Source: Rhodanobacter sp. (lineage in GTDB: Bacteria; Pseudomonadota; Gammaproteobacteria; Xanthomonadales; Rhodanobacteraceae). From it: a stretch of 64,000 nt of DNA. Under the pieces are notes generated by a model that saw only the letters and a program-made list of their open reading frames with translations, was not told the DNA's origin and did not search any database. Position numbers and translations under genes: made by a program. Position 1 is the stretch's first letter. The number at the start of each line of letters is the position of its first letter. Location of the stretch: the NCBI GenBank assembly GCA_040371205.1, contig AP031382.1, positions 124,001-188,000 on the forward strand, in the 5' to 3' direction. Positions 51,101-57,433 of this stretch are shown here, piece after piece.

Positions 51101-52098
51101 TGCAAGAACAGGTCAACAGTGGAGCCTGGAACACAGTCCAGGGCAGTGCCAGCATCAGCTGGGCCACCGCCAATCGCGGCAACGGAAGCTACAGCTACCA
51201 AGTCCAGGCATGCAATGCCTCCGGCTGTGGCCCCTGGAGTGCCCAGGCCAGCATTACAGTGCTTCTTCCTCCACAGGCCCCAACGAGCCTTTCAGTGCCG
51301 ACGACCAGTTCGGGCAATGTCGCGGTGAGCTGGCCTGCGAGCAGCACGGCGACCAACTACACGCTTCAGCATCATCTGGGTACTGGTACTTGGAGTACGG
51401 CCTACAGCGGCAGTGGCACCAGTACGACGGTGGTCGAGGGCGCGACAGGCAGCTATGGCTACCGGGTACAGGCTTGTAATGCGAGTGGCTGCAGCGGATG
51501 GACGGGCAGCGGTGCTGTCACAGTAACGATTCCTCCGGCAAGTGCTCCAAGCCTGAGTGTTCCATCCAGCAATGCCACAGGAAGCTACACGGTGAGCTGG
51601 ACGGGTATTAGCGGTGCCGCCAGTTACACCTTGCAGGAACAGTTCAACGGCGGTAGCTGGAGCACGATACAAGCTAACAGCAGCATCAGTTGGGGTGCCA
51701 GCGGCAAGGGGAGCGGTACTTATAGCTATCGGGTGCAGGCTTGCAATGCGGGCGGTTGCGGGCCGTGGAGCAGTGCCGGAAGCGTCAGCGTTTTGCGAGT
51801 TCCGGCCACGCCGACCGGTATTTCGGCCACGCAATATGACGAATATTTTTCGGATACGCGTCCGCCCAAAATGGTCTACTCGTTGACTGCATCCTGGTCG
51901 GGTGTCTCCGGGGCGTCCAGCTACAACTTCGGATACTGCCAGCAAAGTGGGTCTTGCTATACACAGTCGACGACAGCGACGACGGTTCCTGAGTTCTATG
52001 TGCAGGGAACCATCGCTTCGGTAACGGTGCAAGCTTGCAATGCAAGCGGTTGCTCAGCCGTGAGTGCGCCGATAACACCGGCTACGGTGAACCGATGA
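48151..52098 (+). CDS. Sec-exported RHS-repeat protein with FN3-like C-terminal repeats
   Basis: 1315 residues. The start at 48151 gives a good signal peptide (MLKRSGMMVLLCAAGLAFSS, ending VAA); an ATG at 48112 would add 13 residues. A DUF6531-like entry segment (VETYPIFALPGEMGLSFNLY) lies near residue 115. RHS/YD repeats run from about 300 to 745 (many GYDxxGxV units). Then come FN3-like repeat 1 (about 750-835), a Cys-containing module (about 835-945, with GGWACSAGLAQSINVDLYVG), and FN3-like repeats 2-5 (starting near 952, 1041, 1130 and 1216), each ending in VQACNxxGC. There is no RHS core and no toxin tip. The stop overlaps the next Rhs gene by ATGA. There is no VgrG or PAAR neighbour. 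It probably builds an extracellular shell or display stalk together with the next protein. Confidence 0.85.
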   Translation: MLKRSGMMVLLCAAGLAFSSGVAAVEFVPILSGTIVNGYTLDDGPTGIVDGSGGLGDIGYVYGGSGGGDGDHIANNTAPANKPAKGKPATDKNGCTNSVYRPILVNSGTKVETYPIFALPGEMGLSFNLYYNTALKIPQALANTYWSTSLGYTLTDSKCFVNKNTGDLICSAKIYQRPDGSTLTFDNQSGTYVEEGGGGLATLTSGASSTLVLHDEDGTTKTFDVNGNITAITDSSGIGWTITTSAPAAGFTYTVTHSSGKSYTITYGSNNAITVTDPSGNTYVLHTTNDGNYTSITYPGSPATTVSFKYGLSALPNLLTEVDYNGVPYDYTSYNTTSGSPYYGWATANYLADNSESATILYAKDAAGNLQATITNALGHHRVQTYDGTDGSGGAYNGQLSAISDDAVADCGATIQGRSYDANGNLSQEVDNNGNVHTYTYAATGQLQSETEASGTSLARTTDYTWDPNLQLNRLTSVTVEGWSKTAYTYNAQNRLASVAVTNLSGNGTTGQTLTTTYGYTLYANGMVHTLTVTHPSPGNSDVDTYTYDTLGNLTARTNGLGQTTTYSNYNGLSEPGHVVGPNGDVTDYTYDARGRVATKTTHPNGVAATWSYGYDGYGQLASLAAPDGDTTAWNRDAEMRVTSIVRNDKDGTSTESFGYDANGDVTSHTVSRNGTISLSETLRYDAVGRLYQRQGNHGQLLTYGYDGNGNVLAVSDAAGHTVSNEYDPLNRLIKTTSSGGASPAIPSAAPTLSAPAGSASGSYSVSWNGIAGADHYVLQQQVNGGNWGTLQTDGSTSFALNAEGPGTYGYRVQACNTTGCSPWSSIVAVTVTHITGNIDGVSIDGSGNAGVGGWACSAGLAQSINVDLYVGGPYGTGTFVGRYAADQSSEPAVASACSVSSGSYRFNIPLSTTTRSQYAGKTIYIHGISPVGLDNTLLSNSGNFTVPVNEPAGAPTLSLPSTSNNGSYSVSWSAITGATSYNLQEQVNSGAWNTVQGSASISWATANRGNGSYSYQVQACNASGCGPWSAQASITVLLPPQAPTSLSVPTTSSGNVAVSWPASSTATNYTLQHHLGTGTWSTAYSGSGTSTTVVEGATGSYGYRVQACNASGCSGWTGSGAVTVTIPPASAPSLSVPSSNATGSYTVSWTGISGAASYTLQEQFNGGSWSTIQANSSISWGASGKGSGTYSYRVQACNAGGCGPWSSAGSVSVLRVPATPTGISATQYDEYFSDTRPPKMVYSLTASWSGVSGASSYNFGYCQQSGSCYTQSTTATTVPEFYVQGTIASVTVQACNASGCSAVSAPITPATVNR

Positions 52099-54296
52099 GG
52101 ACGCGGATGATGAAGAAGGAACTCCCTGTGACTTTATTCCAGAAGCTTTCGTCGCTTTTCTCAATGGGACAGAGCGGCCATCTGAGCTGTTCAACCGAAC
52201 CCAATTTGTCAGACCGGTGGCGTCGGGCATACACCATGGTCGGCACTAGCAAGCTTGGTTTAACGTGGAGAAACCTCGGGCGGAAAGTGACGTTGGCACT
52301 GCTATGTGCCGCTGGTAGCCTTGGTGCGACCGAGCCTGTGCTGGCTTCGACCACGGTGACCCAGTACACCTACGACGCGGGCAACAACATCACGGCAGTG
52401 ACGGATCCGCGTGGACTGGTCACGGCTTACAACGTCGATGGGCTAGGCCAGCTCTGGGGCGTGTCCAGCCCCGATACCGGCACGACAACCTACAACTACG
52501 ATGCCTACGGTCGTCGCATCAGCCTGACCCGTGCTAATGGTGTCAGTACCACCTACGGCTACGATGCCCTCAACCGGGTCACGACCGTCAGCGCCGGTGG
52601 ACAAACGCAGACCTTTGCCTACGACAACTGCACGAATGGCCTCGGTCGCTTGTGCTCCGTCAGCGACACCAACGGCTCCACGGCCTATACCTACACCCCC
52701 GAGGGATGGGTCGCTGGACGCGGCTTCTCGATAGGCGGAACCAACTACTCGCTGGGCTATGGCTACGACACCATGGGCCACCTCGCGGCCGTCACCTATC
52801 CCGATGGCCATCAGGCGGTCTACAGCTACAGCAACGGTGTGGTATCCGGTATCACGTTCACGCTGGGCAGCACTCAGCTTACCGCCGCCAGCAACGTTAC
52901 GTGGCAACCGATGAATGCCGCATTGGCAAGCTGGACATCCAGCAACGGGTTGTCCAATACGCTGGCTTACGACACCGATGGCCGCCTCACCGGCATCAGC
53001 GTGCCGGGCGTGGAGAGCCTGGGTTACAGCTACGACGCGGCCAACCGGCTCACCGGTATCGACAACGCGCTTGACGGCACGATGAGCCAGGACTTCGGCT
53101 ACGACGACCAGTCACGGCTGGTGTCGATGTACTCGGCCAATGCGGTGGCCAGCTACGGCTACGATGCTAACGGCAACCGTATGACCAAGTCGGTGAACGG
53201 AGCGGTGGACACTACCAGCTACAGCGCCACGAACAACCAAATCGTGAACACCACCGGGGCTGATCCCCAAAGCTACGGCTACGACGCGTTGGGCAACATC
53301 ACGACACTGGGTGGTGCCACGGCCTACCAGTACGATGCCTTCAACCGCATGAACGCGGCAAGCGGCACGAGTTACTACGTCAATCCGGAGGGGCAGCGCC
53401 TGCTCAAGACAGGCAGTGCGGGCACGACCTACTTTGCGCCGGATGTCAACGGGCCGTTACTGGCGGAGAACGACAATGGCAGCTGGGTCGACTACGTGTG
53501 GCTCGGCGGACGGTTGATCGGGCGCGAGGTAAATGGGCAGTTGGAGGCCATCCACGACGACCAAGTGGGCCGGCCGCAGGTGGTGACGAATGCGTCACAG
53601 GCGGTGGTGTGGAGCGCGCAGAACTGGCCGTTCACGCGGAACGTGACGGTGGCCAACACGGTACCGTTGAACCTGGGCTTCCCGGGACAGTACTACGATG
53701 CGGAGACGGGGCTTTGGAACAACGGGTTCCGGGACTATGACCCGACACTGGGGCGGTATGTGGAGAGTGATCCGATCGGGTTGCAGGGTGGGGTCAATAC
53801 GTATGCCTATGTCGGGAGTGAACCGATAACTGGTGTAGATCCACTTGGGCTGTGTGAGTGCCAGGGGGCTGGGAATGCACCTGCTCCTAGCGTGTACCAG
53901 CAGCGGGGGAGGCTGGCGAATAATATGATGAACTCATATACCCCTTATGCCCCTTATGGGACGGCTTCTGCTGCTGGTGTAATGTACAACGCGAGCGAAC
54001 TTGCCCAGTTTCGTCGTGGTGGTGTACTTGATGCGCAAGTGAGATATGGCGGATCACCGGCTTACGCGAATTACGTTTTCGGTGTTTATATGAGTGCTTC
54101 GGGCGCAACGCTTTCTCAAACACTATCCGGAGCACAGGATTATGCACGATTTTCTGGAGCCACGCAGACCTATAAAAATGCAGGGTATACTATGGACAAG
54201 GATTACCCCAGTCTTCCGGCTTCAAATGTGGCGAATATTACTCAGGGATACAATGACCAAAAAAATGGAACGTTATGTACGATCGATGGGCGCTAA
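52095..54296 (+). CDS. RHS-core protein with variable C-terminal tip (candidate polymorphic toxin)
   Basis: 733 residues from the ATG at 52095, which overlaps the previous stop. Residues 1-55 are basic and unusual, followed by a signal-like stretch (GRKVTLALLCAAGSLG, ending LAST); an in-frame ATG at 52236 would give a shorter leader. RHS/YD repeats run to about residue 480. The RHS-associated core lies at about 528-585 (LGFPGQYYDAETGLWNNGFR, LGRYVESDPIGLQGG, ending VDPLGL). After DPLGL the tip (586-733) is unrelated to the repeats and clearly AT-richer. It contains YANYVFGVYMSASGATLSQ and ends ITQGYNDQKNGTLCTIDGR. In Rhs proteins this position holds a toxin released by the shell. The tip family is not recognised with confidence. 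Confidence 0.82.
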   Translation: MRTRMMKKELPVTLFQKLSSLFSMGQSGHLSCSTEPNLSDRWRRAYTMVGTSKLGLTWRNLGRKVTLALLCAAGSLGATEPVLASTTVTQYTYDAGNNITAVTDPRGLVTAYNVDGLGQLWGVSSPDTGTTTYNYDAYGRRISLTRANGVSTTYGYDALNRVTTVSAGGQTQTFAYDNCTNGLGRLCSVSDTNGSTAYTYTPEGWVAGRGFSIGGTNYSLGYGYDTMGHLAAVTYPDGHQAVYSYSNGVVSGITFTLGSTQLTAASNVTWQPMNAALASWTSSNGLSNTLAYDTDGRLTGISVPGVESLGYSYDAANRLTGIDNALDGTMSQDFGYDDQSRLVSMYSANAVASYGYDANGNRMTKSVNGAVDTTSYSATNNQIVNTTGADPQSYGYDALGNITTLGGATAYQYDAFNRMNAASGTSYYVNPEGQRLLKTGSAGTTYFAPDVNGPLLAENDNGSWVDYVWLGGRLIGREVNGQLEAIHDDQVGRPQVVTNASQAVVWSAQNWPFTRNVTVANTVPLNLGFPGQYYDAETGLWNNGFRDYDPTLGRYVESDPIGLQGGVNTYAYVGSEPITGVDPLGLCECQGAGNAPAPSVYQQRGRLANNMMNSYTPYAPYGTASAAGVMYNASELAQFRRGGVLDAQVRYGGSPAYANYVFGVYMSASGATLSQTLSGAQDYARFSGATQTYKNAGYTMDKDYPSLPASNVANITQGYNDQKNGTLCTIDGR

Positions 54297-54307
54297 GAGA
54301 TTAGATT

Positions 54308-54757
54308 ATGAGGCTGAATGATCGTTTGCTGCTTTCGATTGGGTCTAGCATGGTTGTTGGCGCGTGCTTTATTTTGTCGAGTTGTAGCGGGAATAGCGTG
54401 ACTCTGTGGTCAACCGAATCTAAATCTCCTTGCGGTGATTGGATGGCACAAGCATCAACCTTGCAAAGTAGCGGCTTTGGTGCCGCAGCGGTTGGGACAG
54501 GTGTTTATCTGAAAAAAATAGGAGGCTTGCATGAGTCGATACAGGTGCTTGGTTTTTCCAATTACTCTGCCTACCCAGTGGGGAGCACCTCTGTAAAGCT
54601 GATCTGGGTTAATAATTCACATATTGATGTTGTATACAGTCAAAATGCAAAGTTGAATTTCCAAAAAGCAAAGGTCGATGGTGTAGAGGTCACTGCTCAC
54701 CAAGCCAAATCTGAATCTTTGCCACACAAAAGTGTGGGAAACAATTCTTCTAACTAG
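54308..54757 (+). CDS. Small lipoprotein, candidate immunity protein
   Basis: 149 residues. The signal ends in a lipobox (FILSSCSG), so the mature protein would be lipidated on Cys26 and face the periplasm. The mature part has one further Cys, a beta-rich middle (SVKLIWVNNSHIDVVYSQNA) and a polar, Ser/Asn-rich C-terminus. It begins 11 bp after the stop of the Rhs gene with the tip and is the most AT-rich gene in the window, like the tip itself. A small gene right after a variable Rhs tip is normally the cognate immunity gene. A periplasmic lipoprotein would suggest that the tip acts in the periplasm or at the membrane. Family not recognised. Confidence 0.65.
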   Translation: MRLNDRLLLSIGSSMVVGACFILSSCSGNSVTLWSTESKSPCGDWMAQASTLQSSGFGAAAVGTGVYLKKIGGLHESIQVLGFSNYSAYPVGSTSVKLIWVNNSHIDVVYSQNAKLNFQKAKVDGVEVTAHQAKSESLPHKSVGNNSSN

Positions 54758-54806
54758 TTGATTTGTAACGACTCGGCGCTGTCTGTACCCGTCAGGCTGT
54801 TAAAGT

Positions 54807-54829
54807 AAAAATCCCCCGATGCACGGGGG
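54807..54829 (-). terminator. Rho-independent terminator, minus strand
   Basis: A 6-bp GC stem (CCCCCG with its complement) and a 5-nt loop are followed on the minus strand by ATTTTTAC. It lies 325 bp beyond the stop of the cytochrome c gene, the nearest minus-strand gene, and probably ends that transcript after it has crossed the IS remnant. Confidence 0.65.
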
Positions 54830-55099
54830 GGAAGGAATTAATTACCCAAAATTCTGCACACGCTCGGTTGCGACGATCATAGCCGATGATGGGGCTTGCC
54901 TGATTCGATCAAGCGGCAGATTGAGCTTCACCGCCACGCAGACCCGTCAACTTCGGATCCTGCCGAACCCACGGCTTCAGAGCCTAGCAGACCGTTGAGA
55001 AACCTCCGCGAATCACCGCGGTCATGGCCGCCGTCAATCACTGACCGCCTGAACCGATGCGCAGCCCCGACGTCCAACAGCTTGGCATGTTTTCGTATG

Positions 55100-55141
55100 T
55101 ACCCGGAATGGATGCTCCACTGCCGCGCTGATCGAGGCCTT
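55100..55141 (-). pseudogene. IS5-family transposase C-terminal fragment
   Basis: Read on the minus strand, 14 codons give KASISAAVEHPFRV, which matches the conserved C-terminal motif K(A)SIRAKVEHPFRV of IS5-family transposases. The frame degenerates on both sides. It lies in the opposite orientation to the N-terminal fragment at 47355, so the two belong to different insertion events or to a rearranged element. Confidence 0.65.
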
Positions 55142-55154
55142 ACCGAAACGTAGC

Positions 55155-55688
55155 TTACTTGGCCTGGTCGACGATCCAGGTGACCGCGGCTTTCACCTGC
55201 GCGTCGGTGAGCGCCGGGTTGCCGCCCTTGGCCGGCATGTGGTTGCCGTCGGGGCCGGTGTAGCCGTCGGTGGCGTGCTTGATGAGCGTGTCCAGGCCCT
55301 CGGCGATGCGCGGCGCCCACATGGCCTTGTTGCCCAGCTTGGGCGCGCCGTTGATGCCGGCGGTATGGCAGCTGGTGCACAGGTTGTCGTAGATCGTCTT
55401 GCCGTCGGTGGTGCCGCCGTAGGCGACCTGCGCGGCGGCGGCCTTGGCGGCGGCGTCGGCGGCGGCCTGCATGGCGGCGCGGCCGGTGTTGCCGGCGTAG
55501 ACCGCGCCGGCGGGCGCGATCCGCGCGTCCACCTGCGCCTGCGCGTCGGGGTCGGTTTCCTTGGGCTCGTGGTTGTAGATCGCCCGTGCGGACAGGATCA
55601 GCACCACGGTCAGCACCAGCAGCCCGCCGATCAGCTTGGCGAACTGATGCATGAAACTCCGGTCGGATTCGTTCATGGAACCGCTCAC
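55155..55688 (-). CDS. Membrane-anchored class I cytochrome c (cytochrome c5-like)
   Basis: 177 residues. The start is GTG at 55688 with GGAG at 8 nt; an ATG at 55676 is in frame. One hydrophobic anchor lies at about 18-37 (LIGGLLVLTVVLILSARAIY). An Ala-rich linker leads to the haem domain, with CTSCH at 104-108 and the distal Met in GNHMPAKGG near residue 150. It resembles the c5-type cytochromes that carry electrons to oxidases in the periplasm. It is minus-strand, divergent from the RND operon, and directly right of the IS remnant. Confidence 0.88.
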   Translation of the reverse strand: MSGSMNESDRSFMHQFAKLIGGLLVLTVVLILSARAIYNHEPKETDPDAQAQVDARIAPAGAVYAGNTGRAAMQAAADAAAKAAAAQVAYGGTTDGKTIYDNLCTSCHTAGINGAPKLGNKAMWAPRIAEGLDTLIKHATDGYTGPDGNHMPAKGGNPALTDAQVKAAVTWIVDQAK

Positions 55689-55957
55689 GTAGGTACTCCA
55701 GGTCGGTGGATCGTGCGGAAGGCCCCTTTGGCGACCGGCCAGCCCGTGGCTGCCGTGCGCCCGCAGCCACCCCTACCGCGACACGGCGGCCGGCTGCAAG
55801 GCCCGGAGTATAGACGAAGCCGCCGGCAAGATTCCCGCCGCGGCCGCGACGTTCCATCGCGCTGCGGAACTGCGGCGGCCGACAGCGGGTCTGAAGCGTT
55901 TCCGGGCCGTCGGCGCGGAGCGGGCGGTTGCCGTGGGCCGCAAAGCGGTCACGCTGC

Positions 55958-55972
55958 TTTACACAGCTTTAC
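55958..55972 (-). promoter_or_regulatory. CpxR-box-like direct repeat
   Basis: On the minus strand two GTAAA units are separated by 5 nt (GTAAAGCTGTGTAAA), the exact form of the enterobacterial CpxR box. It ends 144 bp ahead of the adaptor gene. In E. coli the mdtABC operon is controlled by BaeR with CpxR, so an envelope-stress response regulator is a plausible binder here. Confidence 0.55.
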
Positions 55973-56005
55973 ATGCGTTCCGTGCCATCGGTCATGGCCT
56001 ACCCC

Positions 56006-56023
56006 TGACAATCGGCATTGTCA
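56006..56023. promoter_or_regulatory. 18-bp palindrome ahead of the RND operon
   Basis: TGACAAT, four bases (CGGC), then ATTGTCA: perfect 7-bp arms. Its right end lies 93 bp before the adaptor ATG, in a position suitable for a dimeric repressor or activator such as a TetR- or MarR-type protein. No regulator gene is adjacent in the window. Confidence 0.6.
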
Positions 56024-56116
56024 CGGTGCGCTGCACTGCACCTATGCTTGGTTACCATCGGCCGGTCCCCCACCCCTAAGTCCGGCAGCAACGCATCCAC
56101 TTCGGGAGTTTTCTGC

Positions 56117-57337
56117 ATGTCGCGTTTTTGGAAGATCGCGCTGATCGTCGTCGCGGTGGTCGTGCTGGCCATCGTCGCCGTGCGCCTGCTGCACAAGCCC
56201 GCCGGCGCGGGCGGACAGGAGGGTCGCGACGGCATGGGCGGCAAGGACAGCACGCCGGTGCCCGTCACCGTGGTGCCGGTGGCGAAGGAGAACGTGCCGG
56301 TCTACCTCACCGCGCTGGGCACGGTGCAGGCGCTCAACACCATCACGGTGAACCCGCAGGTGGGCGGCCAGCTCATGAAGCTCGACTTCACCGAGGGCGA
56401 CCAGGTGAAGAAGGGCCAGGTGCTGGCCGAGATCGACCCGCGCACCTACCAGGCCAGCTACGACCAGGCGGTGGCCAAGCGCAACCAGGACCAGTCGCTG
56501 CTGGCCACCGCGCGCAGCAACTACGAGCGCTCGAAGGATCCGAAGTACAGCCCGTACGTGGCGAAGATCGACCTGATCACCCAGCACAACACCGTGGTGC
56601 AGTACGAGGCCGCGGTGGCGGCGGACGATGCTGCGATCCGCGACGCCAAGGTGCAGCTCGACTACACCAGGATCCTTTCGCCGATCGACGGCGTGGCCGG
56701 CATCCGCGGCGTGGATCCGGGCAACGTGGTCAGCACCAGCAGCAGCATCGTCACGCTGACCCAGCTGCATCCGATCAACATCATGTTCAACCTGCCCGAG
56801 CAGAACCTCGACATGGTGCGCAAGGCGCAGCTGGCCGCGCCGCTGCAGGTGGCCGCACTCGACCGCACCGACGCCCATCCGGTGGCCACCGGGGGCGTGC
56901 TCAAGGTGATCGACAACCAGATCGACACCTCCACCGGCACGTTCCGCCTGAAGTCGGAGTTCCCGAACGCGGACAACGCGCTGTGGCCCGGCCAGTTCGT
57001 CAACGTGCGCCTGCAGGTGCGCGTGGACGACGGCGCGCTGGTGATTCCCGCCGAGGCGGTGCAGCGCGGTCCGGATGGCGACTACGTCTACGAGGTGCAG
57101 GGCGACAACACGGTGAAGATGCAGCCGGTGGTCGTGGCCGGCGAGGTGGGCGACAGCCACGTGATGATCGGCAGCGGCCTGAAGCTCGGCGAGCAGGTGG
57201 TTACCGAAGGCCAGTTCCGCCTGAAGCCCGGCAGCAAGGTCAACCCGCTCAAGCCCGGCGAGGTGCCGCCCGCACCCACCGACGCGGAGCTGAAGAAGGC
57301 CCAGCAGCAAGGCAAGGGCGGCTTCCGCCGGCACTGA
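56117..57337 (+). CDS. mdtA: RND efflux periplasmic adaptor, MdtA-like
   Basis: 406 residues. An N-terminal membrane anchor (WKIALIVVAVVVLAIVAVRL) is followed by barrel-sandwich, alpha-hairpin and beta-barrel domains. Typical stretches: YLTALGTVQALNTITVNPQV, GQLMKLDFTEGDQVKKGQVL, LDYTRILSPIDGVAG and LWPGQFVNVRLQV. It would link the inner-membrane pump to a TolC-type channel. GGGAG precedes the ATG at 56117. It is the first gene of a three-gene run with two RND permeases, an arrangement diagnostic of MdtABC-type systems. The C-terminus is Lys/Gln/Gly-rich. Confidence 0.9.
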   Translation: MSRFWKIALIVVAVVVLAIVAVRLLHKPAGAGGQEGRDGMGGKDSTPVPVTVVPVAKENVPVYLTALGTVQALNTITVNPQVGGQLMKLDFTEGDQVKKGQVLAEIDPRTYQASYDQAVAKRNQDQSLLATARSNYERSKDPKYSPYVAKIDLITQHNTVVQYEAAVAADDAAIRDAKVQLDYTRILSPIDGVAGIRGVDPGNVVSTSSSIVTLTQLHPINIMFNLPEQNLDMVRKAQLAAPLQVAALDRTDAHPVATGGVLKVIDNQIDTSTGTFRLKSEFPNADNALWPGQFVNVRLQVRVDDGALVIPAEAVQRGPDGDYVYEVQGDNTVKMQPVVVAGEVGDSHVMIGSGLKLGEQVVTEGQFRLKPGSKVNPLKPGEVPPAPTDAELKKAQQQGKGGFRRH

Positions 57338-57433
57338 TCCGATCCCGCCGCGCCGCGCGGCGGGGCACGCAGCATCGACCGGCGCAGCCGCACCGGCGAG
57401 CAGGACGCCACCCAGACAGCAGCACGGACACCC

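Larger units (their letters stand above)
54758..55154. other. Spacer right of the Rhs genes with IS remnant and terminator
   Basis: About 400 bp with no intact gene. It contains a minus-strand terminator (54807-54829), about 200 bp of unassigned sequence of rising GC, and the C-terminal fragment of an IS5-type transposase (55100-55141, minus). A short plus-strand frame (54896-55153) is not credible. Confidence 0.6.
55689..56116. promoter_or_regulatory. Divergent control region of cytochrome c and the RND operon
   Basis: 428 bp without a gene. It contains the CpxR-type direct repeat at 55958-55972 and the 18-bp palindrome at 56006-56023, both within 160 bp of the adaptor start. The left 250 bp shows only GC-rich spacer sequence. 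Confidence 0.6.

Noticed and set aside
49800..53400. Many short DNA repeats (for example around GGCTACGAC) that could suggest a CRISPR or tandem repeat array
   Set aside because: They are in frame, variable and encode the YD motif of RHS repeats.
54896..55153. Plus-strand frame of 85 codons right of the lipoprotein gene
   Set aside because: It is antisense to the IS5-type fragment, has no ribosome site and shows no family character.
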